From positions 1 to 64,000 of the forward strand of contig CANROE010000002.1 of assembly GCA_947632195.1 (NCBI GenBank): a stretch of 64,000 nt of DNA, written 5' to 3'. A program made the position numbers and the translations under genes. Below, piece after piece: positions 18,749 through 27,118 of the stretch. The notes beneath the pieces were generated by a model. That model was not told the origin of the DNA and ran no database searches. It worked only from the letters and a program-made list of their open reading frames with translations. Numbering within the stretch: the first letter of the stretch is position 1; every line of letters starts with the position of its first letter. The stretch comes from an uncultured Clostridia bacterium (GTDB taxonomy: Bacteria > Bacillota > Clostridia > Christensenellales > Borkfalkiaceae).

Positions 18749-20573
18749 CCCGCGAGCGTTCGCTCTCCTTCGGCACGTCTGCCTGCTCTGCCACGTCTGT
18801 CCGTTCTGTTGCGTTTACTTGATCTGTTGTATTTACTTGTTCTGTTGTTTCTGTTTGTTCTGTTGCGTCCGCCTGTTTTGCGGCGTCCGCAGAATCTTCC
18901 GCGTTTTCCGCGCGGTCTTCGGCTGCGGCGGACTTTTTCTTGCGCTGCGCGAGAATGGCCGAGATCGTCGCCTTCCACATCTCGCGGCGGATCCGCCTTC
19001 TCGCCTTGCGCCACTGCCCCCGGAAGAACCCCTGAAAGGCGGCGTATTGGTGTTCGAGTTCCGCGAATGCCTCCTGCGAGGAAAAATCGTCCTGCGGGGC
19101 GGTCAGACCGTGCTCGAAACGGAGGGCGTTGAGCCTGCCGTCCGCAAGCGCGCGCTTGTCCTCCGTCTCGGCGAGCTGCTTTTTGCACGTTCCGAGCTCC
19201 TCCTCCTTTTCCCGCATGGCGGCGCGGTGTGTTTCGTCGCGGGCGGTGAGTTCCTTGTAGAAGTTATCCTCGGCAGCGCGCATGGCGGCGCGGTGCTCGG
19301 CGCGCTCTGCGTCCCGCTCTCTGCCGAGCTCGTTCATACGCGCCCCCACCTCCGCAAGTTCCATGCCGTGGCGCTCGTTGAGCTTTTCGATCTCGATATG
19401 ATGTCCCGCGATCACTTCGTTGAGCGCGGCGACGTCGGCGTTGAGTTTCTCCACTTCGGCGCGGCGGACGCGCAGCTCGGCGCTGTCGTCTTCGAGGAAC
19501 TTGTTCCGCTGTTCAAGCAGGAGCATATACTCCTCTTCGCCGCCCCCGCCGTCCGTGATCCGCTTTTTGAGCGCCTTGATCCGTTCGAGATTCCGCTCTT
19601 CCTCTTCCTGTCTGCGGCGCTTTTCCTCTCTTTCGTATTCCTCCGCGAGCGCGTCCTCCATGCCCAGCCCGTGTTCGTAGGCGAGAAAGGACGAGAGAAT
19701 CACCGTTTCGGAGAGTTCGTCCGCAATTATATCCGAAAAAGGCGCGAATTCCCGCTCCTCCCGCTCTATGGTATAGCCGTCCTTGCGGTATGCCGAAAGG
19801 AATTCATAGAGCTTTACGGTTTCTTTGAAGTTTTTGTCCATGCGCAGGACGTTCGTCTTGGTGATGGGCGGTTTGAGTTTATCCGCCTTCGCCACCTCGA
19901 TCATGAGCGGAGTGCGCAGATAATAGTAGACCGAACGCTGCAAGAGGTCGATGCGGTCGATCACGGGTTTCATGGGATTGTGTTCGAGGAGATATTTGTC
20001 GTCCTTGCGCTCCTCGTCGAGGCTGAGATGAAACACGAGCCTCTCTTTGTTGAAATTGACCGTCTTGTCGAGCCGCAGGGCGCCGATGTAGGTGTTGGTG
20101 AGTTCGAGCAGCTTGTTGTACCGCAGGGAGACGAAGTCCCGCAGATCGCACAGGAGCATATACAGGAAACGGTTCTCATACACCGTGTAATCGTTGAGCC
20201 GCTCCACGGTATAGAGGCGGTCGGGCACAATGTCCTTATCTTCCTCCACCCGCGTGATATAATTGCTGTGCCGCGCGAGGTGCGTCACCGATTCCTTGGA
20301 GACGTGCTTGACTTTTTCGATCTGTTCCGTCTCCCCGTTGGAGAGAATAAACTGCCGCTCCTCGTCGATCGCCTTGCCGATAAAGGGCAGCCCCGCCTCG
20401 ATTGCCTCGATCCAATCTTCGTCGATCGTGCAATTCATGCGGGTGACGGTCAGCCTGTCGTTTTCGGCGTCCGCCTTTTTGATCGCGTCCCGCCGCAGCG
20501 TGCTCTCGCGGTGGGCGAGCGTCAGTTTGCGGTATTCTTTGAGCGCGCGGTATAAAAGTTCTGTCTGCGTCAT
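18723..20573 (-). CDS. DUF2357/McrC-like coiled-coil partner of the AAA ATPases
   Basis: The 616-residue protein has an N-terminal globular part (about 1-300). Its YTVYENRFLYMLL stretch and the later LQRSVYYYLR and NVLRMDKNFKE segments resemble the DUF2357 region of McrC-type partners; this is a tentative match. A long charged coiled coil (about 320-500) follows, then a basic RKARRRIRREMWK patch and a low-complexity tail of TEQ, TTD and ATE-like units (about 550-616). I see no PD-(D/E)XK nuclease motif where McrC would have one. It lies between the two McrB-like ATPase genes, 14 bases after the first and overlapping the second, so direct interaction is likely. The GGGGGAAG ribosome site supports the start. 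Confidence 0.6.
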   Translation of the reverse strand: MTQTELLYRALKEYRKLTLAHRESTLRRDAIKKADAENDRLTVTRMNCTIDEDWIEAIEAGLPFIGKAIDEERQFILSNGETEQIEKVKHVSKESVTHLARHSNYITRVEEDKDIVPDRLYTVERLNDYTVYENRFLYMLLCDLRDFVSLRYNKLLELTNTYIGALRLDKTVNFNKERLVFHLSLDEERKDDKYLLEHNPMKPVIDRIDLLQRSVYYYLRTPLMIEVAKADKLKPPITKTNVLRMDKNFKETVKLYEFLSAYRKDGYTIEREEREFAPFSDIIADELSETVILSSFLAYEHGLGMEDALAEEYEREEKRRRQEEEERNLERIKALKKRITDGGGGEEEYMLLLEQRNKFLEDDSAELRVRRAEVEKLNADVAALNEVIAGHHIEIEKLNERHGMELAEVGARMNELGRERDAERAEHRAAMRAAEDNFYKELTARDETHRAAMREKEEELGTCKKQLAETEDKRALADGRLNALRFEHGLTAPQDDFSSQEAFAELEHQYAAFQGFFRGQWRKARRRIRREMWKATISAILAQRKKKSAAAEDRAENAEDSADAAKQADATEQTETTEQVNTTDQVNATERTDVAEQADVPKESERSRDESDGNEE

Positions 20574-20587
20574 CTGCTCTTCCCCCG

Positions 20588-21916
20588 TCAGGCGTTATTG
20601 GCAAGTGTGCGGACATATTCCTTGCTGATACTCATCTTATCCGCACCGAACAGCTCGTCGAGGAATTCGCACACCTCCTCGGCCATGCTCCGCACATAGA
20701 CGGTGTTCTGCGTTTTGAGTTTGCGCAACACTTTCTTGGTGATGATGTCGTCGAGCGCGTCCAGCTCGTCGCCGCCGCAGCGGACATAGACGGGGATAAA
20801 TGCCCTGATCTGTTTCATGATACGGTTGCCGAAGGTGATGTGGAAAGTCTTGACGAGATAGGTATCCAGACGGGCGAGCTTTTCGAGGGTATCCGACGAA
20901 ATTTCATACTCGCTCTGCGCTGCCGAAACGAGCTGGACGAAATCTTCGGCGGAAACGCGCACGGTGCGGCTCTGGCCGACATGGAAAGGATCGCTCTTCT
21001 TGTCGAGGTCGAGCACCATCGCACGGTCATAGACCTTGTCGGAGATCGCAAACGTCGAGTCGTCGTTGTTCGCCGTCCCGATAAACCACATGTTCTCGGG
21101 AAGTTTGATCCTCCCCTCTTTCAATAACTTCGGGTCGCTCTCCCAATGGTCGGACACTACTTCGAGCATCCTCGCCTCGGGATCGGGGATCTCCAAAAGA
21201 GACAGAAATTCCGCAAAATAGTACTCCACCCGCGCGATGTTCATCTCGTCGAGGATAGTGATGTAGATGTCGCGGCGGTAATTCGCCTCGTACATCTTCT
21301 GCAACAGCAGCGTCTCGTTGAACCGCTTGGTGAATTCGTTGTAGTACCCCAAAAGGTCCGTCCGCTCCTTCCACATCGGCTGGACGGGAATGACCGTCGA
21401 GGGGTTGTCGAGGAACTGTCCGAAGGCATAGGCAAGGGACGTCTTGCCCGTGCCCGACATGCCCTGCAAAATGAGGATCTTCGACACCGCCATGCCCGCA
21501 ACGAACTTGCGGATGTCCCCGATGTCGTAATACAGCCCCAGCTTGTTCGCCGCAAAGTTGCGGAATTCGTCGCACAGCTCGGCAAGCGTGACGGTATCGA
21601 ACCGCTGCATCTCCTGTACGGCGTAGCGCTCGTCGAGCTCATTGAGCATGCTGAACCGCTTGATGCCGGGGTCGGCCTTTTCCTTTGGTTTTTCCTGCGC
21701 GGCGGCGGCCTGTTTGCGGCGGGCGCGCAGATGTTTGACCGTCTTGGTGAAACGGCGCTCTTTCACGATGATCGAAACGATGAGCAAAATGATGATCGCC
21801 ACGATGAGCACGATATAGATGATGATCGCGATCGGCGTGGTCAGGCTTTCCCACAATCCCTTCACGAAGTTGTTTACGTCGTCGAAAACCGCAAGTGTAT
21901 TTACAAACTGTTTCAT
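20588..21916 (-). CDS. Membrane-anchored McrB-like AAA+ ATPase (copy 1)
   Basis: The 442-residue protein has one N-terminal transmembrane helix (about residues 28-50), a short basic linker and a McrB-type AAA+ domain: Walker A GMSGTGKTS near residue 152, Walker B ILDEMN near 222, FIGTANNDD and YDRAMVL after it, and a helical C-terminal lid with GNRIMKQIR and CGGDELDALDDI. From LAELCDEF to DRAMVL the protein is identical to the second ATPase, while both flanks differ. The start overlaps the stop of the GH3/pseudo-AAA gene by four bases (ATGA), and GAGGAAG lies just before it. Two intact copies plus a dead third copy in one operon suggest a mixed oligomer, which is inference. Confidence 0.85.
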   Translation of the reverse strand: MKQFVNTLAVFDDVNNFVKGLWESLTTPIAIIIYIVLIVAIIILLIVSIIVKERRFTKTVKHLRARRKQAAAAQEKPKEKADPGIKRFSMLNELDERYAVQEMQRFDTVTLAELCDEFRNFAANKLGLYYDIGDIRKFVAGMAVSKILILQGMSGTGKTSLAYAFGQFLDNPSTVIPVQPMWKERTDLLGYYNEFTKRFNETLLLQKMYEANYRRDIYITILDEMNIARVEYYFAEFLSLLEIPDPEARMLEVVSDHWESDPKLLKEGRIKLPENMWFIGTANNDDSTFAISDKVYDRAMVLDLDKKSDPFHVGQSRTVRVSAEDFVQLVSAAQSEYEISSDTLEKLARLDTYLVKTFHITFGNRIMKQIRAFIPVYVRCGGDELDALDDIITKKVLRKLKTQNTVYVRSMAEEVCEFLDELFGADKMSISKEYVRTLANNA

Positions 21917-24900
21917 ACTTCCTCTTCCCCTTCTCTCTTGATCAGCCTCAGCATTCTTTCGCAGCGCGGCACGTTGCCTTCGCCGAAGATCTTTTCCATG
22001 ACGGACGGCAGTTTCTCATCCTTCCCGCTCTGCCACAACCCGTTGATACGGACGAGCAGTTTCGCGGCGACCGCGCTGTCGAGCGCGTCTGCGGGAATGC
22101 CGCCGCAGGAGAGATACACTGCGGTGTAATTCTCGATCGCGAGCCATACGCGGTTCCCGATCCGATAGGGCGTGCCCGCGTCCACCGCACTTTCGAGACG
22201 GTCCACCTTCTTCCAGAGGGGCTCCTCGATCTCGCAGGTGAGCTTGGCGCGGCGGTTGAGTTCGGTAAATTGATGATACCCGAACGGGCTTGGCAGACGC
22301 TTTTCCTCGTGCGGGGCGACAACTTTCAATTCGGGGATCAAAAAGGAGGAGACGTCCGCGATGTCCCCGGGGAGAGAGGACGCATCCTGCCCCTCGGCGA
22401 GAATGAGCACAAAGCGGAGGTTGGGCGGGATCGCCACCTTTCCCCTGCCGTAGCCCTCGGGGTCGAACCTTCCCGTGCGCGGGTCTTTGAGCTGCTGCAC
22501 CACAGGCGAGAAATATCCGCCGAGCGCCGACAGGTCGACATGGCTCAGAACGGCGAAATGAAGGTAGGGTCTCATCTCGTTCGCTGACAGCAGCGCGCGG
22601 TAGAAATTGCTCTTTTCGCGCACCCCGTGTTTCCCCTCTTTATAGAAGAGGTCCTCCGTCTCGCGGTAGCCCTCCGCAGCGTCCGTCTGGAAGGCGGTGC
22701 CGAAATATTCGCAGAGCATGCCCGCAAGGGACAGGAGCTGTTTGACCCGCCCGCGCAGGACGATACAGCGCGTGGACGCGATCGCGGCCATGAGCGCGCG
22801 CACCGAATCCTTGGAGAGGGCAAGCCCGCAGTCCTCGGTATAGGCGGAGAATTCTTCGCACGCCCTTTCAAAGGTGAACGATTCGTCGAAGTAGTCCTCT
22901 TCCTCCCCTATGGCGGCGTGCACTTCCTCCTCTTCCTTCTCTTCGAGTTCCTTCAAAAAATAGCTTTCGAGCGCGTCGTTGCCCGCCGTATCCGCGCCCC
23001 GGAATTTCTCGCTCGCGGCGGGAAGGCTTTCGACTGCACCCTTGCTCCGCGTGGCGCGCTCGCCGATAAGGGCGATCACCGCCAGAACGAGGAACAGATT
23101 GACGGCAAACATTCCTCCGCCGTAACCCGCAAGATCGGGCACGGCGACGTGCGCCGCGATCAATAAAACGTCCGCCAGAATGGCGACCGCGAGCAGGATC
23201 CACCCGCCGAGCCGCACCGCGCGGTGTTCTTTGCGGTTGCGCAGAGCGCGTGCGCGCGCCTCTTTCAGCGTATAGCCCCGATACATCAGATTGGATTCGC
23301 TCTGCAAGTAGTCGGAGAGCTGCTCCTGCGTCTGCGGGCGCTCCTCTCCGTTGACGGAGAATAGCCCTTTGAGGCGTACGTCGCTCACCGACGAGCCGAT
23401 GTACACGGTGAAGAGCCCCCCTTCCGTTTGGGAGGTCTGCGTCTCTTCGTTGTAATAGGAAAACAGCGTTTCGGGGAGAGCGATCTCGATGACGCGGCTC
23501 TCGTCCGGCCCGAGCGTCACCCGCTCAAAGGCGATGAGTTCCTTTTTCGGGCGCACGCCGCTCTTGCCGGCGTAGACTTGCACCGTCTCCGTGCCCGCAT
23601 ACGCGCCGCAATTCGTGAGCGTAAAACGGACGCCGACCTCGTTGACTTCGAGCGCGGAATAGGAGAACGCCGTATAGCTGAGCCCATGCCCGAAGGGATA
23701 GCGCGGCGGATTGCCCGCCGTATCGTATCTGCGGTAGCCGACGAATTCCCCCACTTTGTTCCGCCCCGCGTCCTTGTAATTTTTGAGGGCGAGGAAGAGC
23801 GCGTCCGTATTGTCGTAATAGCTGCGGGTCAGTTTCCCCGAAGGGTTCCGTTTCCCCGTTAAGATCTCTATCAGAACGTCGTGGGCGGGCGTCCCCCCTG
23901 CGGGGACGAGCAACACGGCGTTGACTTCTTTGTCAAAGTCCATTTCGACGGGATAATCGCCCGAGAGCACGGCAACGATCTTCTTTCCCGTGCGGCGGAG
24001 GGCGTCGATGAGCGCGATCTGGCTCGCGGGCAGCGCAACGCTTTTGAGGGCGGGAATGCCCCGCTCCCTGTCCGCGCCCTGTCCGAGGAAGAGCAAAATG
24101 ACGTCCGCATCCTCCGCGATCCGTACCGCCTCGGGAATGAGCTCTTCGCTCTGCTCCCGCGAAAGGTCGTATCCGTCCGCCTGCCCCGCGTACCCGAGGT
24201 CGTAATCGAGCCGCGCGATCCGCGAAAAACGCACGGCAAAGCTGTCTTCGCCCTCGGCGGCAAGCGCGCCGATCACCGCGACGCGGGTGTTTTGCGCAAT
24301 GGGCAGCACGCCGTCGTTTTTCATGAGCACGGTGCTCTCTTCGGCCGCGCGCCTCACCGTCTCTTCGGACAGTTCTCTTGCCGCCGCCTTCTTTGCGGCG
24401 ATCCTGTAAGCAAAATCAATGACGCGGTCCACGCCTTCGTCGATCGCCTCTTCGGGGAGCGCCGTTCCCCGCTTGACCGCCGCGTCGAGCTCTTCCTGCG
24501 TCGCGCCCCCCTCTTCGATGAGGCGGACAAGACGGTGGTACCTGCCGACTGCGGTATCGAGCGGCAACACCGCGCCGCCCAAACAGACGTTGCCTTTGAG
24601 CAGCGAGCCCATGTCCATATCGTGCGGGACGTCCTCGCAGAGGAGGAAACCGTCCTCCTTCATGGCGTTGCGGACGGTGCGGCGGTTGACGTCCGAATAG
24701 TCCCCCGCAAGGCGGGCAAGAGAGCAGAGATAGGCATCCGGACCCTCCCCTTCCGCCGCTGCGGCAAAGGGGCTCTCGTAAAATTTGCGTATGACGGCCG
24801 CGCTCTCCTTGACGTCAAGATACTCGGCGTCCTCGCCCGAGACGGAGCGGCGGGCAAGACAGCTCCCCACGCCCGCGCTGCGGATCCCTTCCAGACAGGC

Positions 24901-25248
24901 CTTCCCCAGAGCGCCGCTCACAAACGGGTCCTCGGAGAGGCGGAGGGCATAGGGCGTTATTCCGCTTTTGAGGTCGGGAGACAGCACGAGATTGACCCCC
25001 CTTCCGCTCGCTGCCGACGACACCGCGCCGGCAACTTCGCCAAAGAGCGCGGGATCCCAGCTCCGCGCAAGTTCAAAAAAGGAGGGATAGTGCGAGCCTT
25101 CGCCGTTGAGCTCTTCGAGCGAGGCGAGCACGACGGCGGGGACCCCCGCACGGTCGATCTCGGCGTCGGAGAGGCTCTTGATGTCGGTGAGAAGGGCCAA
25201 TTTCTGCCTCAGATTGAGTTTTGCTATGATCTCGGGATATTTCAACAT
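21913..25248 (-). CDS. Fusion: degenerate GH3 glycosidase, membrane region and inactive AAA domain
   Basis: The first 640 or so residues of this 1111-residue protein follow the family 3 glycoside hydrolase plan: a shortened barrel, the alpha/beta domain starting at ESTVLMKNDGVLPI, and a fibronectin-like domain after YPFGHGLSYT. The usual Lys-His substrate pair is replaced (SCLARRSV) and the SDW nucleophile motif reads CEDV, so activity is doubtful. Two transmembrane helices follow (about 684-703 and 712-730). The C-terminal part (from about 789) aligns with the two neighbouring ATPases, including GNRVWLAIENY and a CGG-x-x-x-DALD motif, but Walker A is GRVKQLLSL and Walker B is VLSHVD, so it cannot be a normal ATPase. 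I start at 25248, behind AGAAAGGA and overlapping the previous gene by seven bases. Confidence 0.8.
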   Translation of the reverse strand: MLKYPEIIAKLNLRQKLALLTDIKSLSDAEIDRAGVPAVVLASLEELNGEGSHYPSFFELARSWDPALFGEVAGAVSSAASGRGVNLVLSPDLKSGITPYALRLSEDPFVSGALGKACLEGIRSAGVGSCLARRSVSGEDAEYLDVKESAAVIRKFYESPFAAAAEGEGPDAYLCSLARLAGDYSDVNRRTVRNAMKEDGFLLCEDVPHDMDMGSLLKGNVCLGGAVLPLDTAVGRYHRLVRLIEEGGATQEELDAAVKRGTALPEEAIDEGVDRVIDFAYRIAAKKAAARELSEETVRRAAEESTVLMKNDGVLPIAQNTRVAVIGALAAEGEDSFAVRFSRIARLDYDLGYAGQADGYDLSREQSEELIPEAVRIAEDADVILLFLGQGADRERGIPALKSVALPASQIALIDALRRTGKKIVAVLSGDYPVEMDFDKEVNAVLLVPAGGTPAHDVLIEILTGKRNPSGKLTRSYYDNTDALFLALKNYKDAGRNKVGEFVGYRRYDTAGNPPRYPFGHGLSYTAFSYSALEVNEVGVRFTLTNCGAYAGTETVQVYAGKSGVRPKKELIAFERVTLGPDESRVIEIALPETLFSYYNEETQTSQTEGGLFTVYIGSSVSDVRLKGLFSVNGEERPQTQEQLSDYLQSESNLMYRGYTLKEARARALRNRKEHRAVRLGGWILLAVAILADVLLIAAHVAVPDLAGYGGGMFAVNLFLVLAVIALIGERATRSKGAVESLPAASEKFRGADTAGNDALESYFLKELEEKEEEEVHAAIGEEEDYFDESFTFERACEEFSAYTEDCGLALSKDSVRALMAAIASTRCIVLRGRVKQLLSLAGMLCEYFGTAFQTDAAEGYRETEDLFYKEGKHGVREKSNFYRALLSANEMRPYLHFAVLSHVDLSALGGYFSPVVQQLKDPRTGRFDPEGYGRGKVAIPPNLRFVLILAEGQDASSLPGDIADVSSFLIPELKVVAPHEEKRLPSPFGYHQFTELNRRAKLTCEIEEPLWKKVDRLESAVDAGTPYRIGNRVWLAIENYTAVYLSCGGIPADALDSAVAAKLLVRINGLWQSGKDEKLPSVMEKIFGEGNVPRCERMLRLIKREGEEEV

Positions 25249-25832
25249 GTCCTTTCTACCTCCACTGTCGCAGCGCTTTCCGCAGCGTCTTCTTCCTCCT
25301 CCCTCATGCCGAGAAAGCGGAATGCAGACAGCGTGCCGATCGCGGCGCAGAGCGCAAACGTCACCGCCAAGAGGATCACGGTGAGCCGCTTCGTCCCCGA
25401 GACCGCCACACACCGCTTTCCGCCCGTGCGGCGGATGAGCGCCTCGCGGTCGGGTTCCTCCTCGGGCGCGTACCGCACCCTGATCCCGCGCTTTCCGACC
25501 TCATAGACGTAATCATGCGCGCGGACGGAGCGTATTTCCACACGGACGTCCGCACAAAAACTTTCGATGGGGATCTTTTCATACGGTCCGAATTCTTCGC
25601 CCGGCTGCACGGGCGGACCGTGATAGACGTATTCCTTGCTCCCGATGACGTTCCCGTCCTCGGTGAGGCGGTATATCTCCATGCGGAAGGAGGTGATCAC
25701 CTCTTTGCCGCCGTTGACGAAACGGAGTAGCAGAAAACGGTCGTTGCCCTCGTTTCCGATCAAAAACTGCTTGACGGAGAGGAAACTGCTGAGCTGCCTG
25801 TGCGCATAATTGCCCTTGCTTACGACGCGCAT
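25242..25832 (-). CDS. Small tail-anchored membrane protein of the AAA operon
   Basis: I do not recognise the family of this 196-residue protein. Residues 1-140 look beta-rich (FLLLRFVNGG, VITSFRMEIYRL, SKEYVYHGP) and may form a sandwich domain. A single strong transmembrane helix lies near 150-170 and a short acidic tail follows. There is no signal peptide, so the beta-rich part is probably cytoplasmic and could contact the ATPases. The start has a strong GGAGGAGG site, one base after the stop of the preceding gene, and the end overlaps the GH3/AAA fusion. The tight coupling argues that it is a component of the same complex. Confidence 0.65.
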   Translation of the reverse strand: MRVVSKGNYAHRQLSSFLSVKQFLIGNEGNDRFLLLRFVNGGKEVITSFRMEIYRLTEDGNVIGSKEYVYHGPPVQPGEEFGPYEKIPIESFCADVRVEIRSVRAHDYVYEVGKRGIRVRYAPEEEPDREALIRRTGGKRCVAVSGTKRLTVILLAVTFALCAAIGTLSAFRFLGMREEEEDAAESAATVEVERTC

Positions 25833-25833
25833 G

Positions 25834-26886
25834 TCATTTGTCCTCCTCCGTGATCTTTTCGGGAGCGTCCGCGTTTTCGGGCGCAGTCACTTGCGCATTA
25901 TCTTGCGCGTTTTTCGGCGCGGTCTCCCGCGCATTGTCTTGCGCGTTCTTCGGCGCGTTTTTCGGCGCATTTTTCCGCAATGTGCTCTTGACAGCCCCGG
26001 CCGCCTGCGAAAAAAGCAGGCGCACTTTTATAGCCGCTCCCCGAAATTTGCGCTTTACGGACAGGGCAACTTTGCCCGTCAGAAGGCTCGCAAAAAAGTT
26101 GCGCACGCGGTAGTAGAGATTGCCGATCGCAAAGCGTGCCTTTCCGACGGCCCGCAGCTGTCCGAGCCGCCGCAGCGGCCGCCGTTCGCGCAGATAGGCG
26201 AGCAGTTTTTTTGCGCCGAACACAAGGAAAACCGCAACGGCCTGTACCGCAGCGGCAAAAAAGACGGAACCCGTCAAAAAGGAAGCGGCTCCCGAGGCAA
26301 AATAGAAATCTCCGTCCGCAATGAGGTGGGAAAAGGACAGCTCGCAGAGCAGTGACTCTATGGCTACCGCCGCCGTCAAAAAGAGCACGAGCGGAAGGGA
26401 AAGCAGCAGCTGCGCTTTCCATGCGCGCGCGACGGCGCGGCTTTCGCCGTTGACGTTGCGAAGGGCGGGCGAGACAAAGGCCGTGTCCTTGGGGAGCGCA
26501 ATCCGTTTCCCGATCCCGTTTTGGGGAAGTTCTTTGACGGAGATCAGAGAGATCGCTCTCCCGCAGCCGTCATAGGCATACAGGTCGTATTCCGCGCAGA
26601 TGACTTCGTCCGACCATTTTCCGACGAACTGCACCCCTTCCTGCGAGCGCGCAAGGCAGTATTGACGGAGCGCGCTGCGATAGGCGGGGGCGGGTTCGCA
26701 GACGACGGCGATCCCATTGGGCGTATTGAGTTTGCGGATCCCCCTGTCGCGGCAGACGTAGCCTGCGGTGCGGGCAAGGAGAACGAGGCGCGGCAAAACG
26801 ACCGCAACGGCAGTTGCGGTCAAAAGTGTGCCGATGATGAAGAAAAAAGTCCAAAACATTGGTATGCCGGCGTGAGCCGCCCCCAC
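25834..26886 (-). CDS. Multi-pass membrane protein, first gene of the AAA operon
   Basis: This protein of about 350 residues has a transmembrane helix at its start (WTFFFIIGTLL), a soluble segment to about residue 165, then two further hydrophobic stretches (about 170-190 and 205-230) and a basic amphipathic region. The last 45 residues are a low-complexity tail of KNAP, QDNA and ETAP-like units ending EKITEEDK. I cannot name a family. The frame can begin with GTG at 26886 or with ATG at 26859; the promoter start near 26910 fits either, and neither has an ideal ribosome site. Being first in the operon and membrane-embedded, it may be the platform for the ATPase complex (inference). Confidence 0.6.
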   Translation of the reverse strand: MGAAHAGIPMFWTFFFIIGTLLTATAVAVVLPRLVLLARTAGYVCRDRGIRKLNTPNGIAVVCEPAPAYRSALRQYCLARSQEGVQFVGKWSDEVICAEYDLYAYDGCGRAISLISVKELPQNGIGKRIALPKDTAFVSPALRNVNGESRAVARAWKAQLLLSLPLVLFLTAAVAIESLLCELSFSHLIADGDFYFASGAASFLTGSVFFAAAVQAVAVFLVFGAKKLLAYLRERRPLRRLGQLRAVGKARFAIGNLYYRVRNFFASLLTGKVALSVKRKFRGAAIKVRLLFSQAAGAVKSTLRKNAPKNAPKNAQDNARETAPKNAQDNAQVTAPENADAPEKITEEDK

Positions 26887-26916
26887 AAGTCGGTTTTGAC
26901 AGAATTACTTAACACT

Positions 26917-26946
26917 ATTATAAAGAAACAGACCCCTTCCCGTCAA
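26917..26946 (-). promoter_or_regulatory. Sigma-A promoter of the eight-gene AAA/surface-protein operon
   Basis: On the minus strand TTGACG (26941-26946) and a perfect TATAAT (26917-26922) are 18 bases apart. Transcription would start near 26910, about 25-50 bases before the first gene. I see no further strong promoter within the next 21.8 kb of tightly packed genes. Confidence 0.8.
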
Positions 26947-27037
26947 GTTTTTTACCCTCCTTTTCCGCCTATTTTTTTCTCATTGACGCTTTTGCGGGAA
27001 TGGGTACCGACTGCGTGCGGGAGAGAAATTTAGATCG

Positions 27038-27085
27038 TCAAGCGGGCGGCCGAAAAGGCCGCCCGCTTGAATTCTTTTCTGTTTT
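27038..27085. terminator. Strong hairpin between the AAA operon and the hydrolase
   Basis: A perfect 14-bp GC-rich stem (27038-27051 with 27057-27070) has a five-base loop. It lies beyond the hydrolase stop codon and can end leftward transcription before the operon promoter; the plus strand also carries TTCTTTTCTGTTTT after the stem. Confidence 0.75.
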
Positions 27086-27118
27086 ACCATATTTTGCGCA
27101 TTCCATAAACGGAACACT

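Noticed and set aside
17066-21916. A working McrBC restriction system
   Set aside because: The ATPases carry membrane helices and the partner has no visible nuclease motif, so restriction is not supported by the sequence.
21913-25248. An active beta-glucosidase
   Set aside because: The substrate-binding Lys-His pair and the SDW nucleophile motif are altered and the barrel is shortened; at best activity is doubtful.
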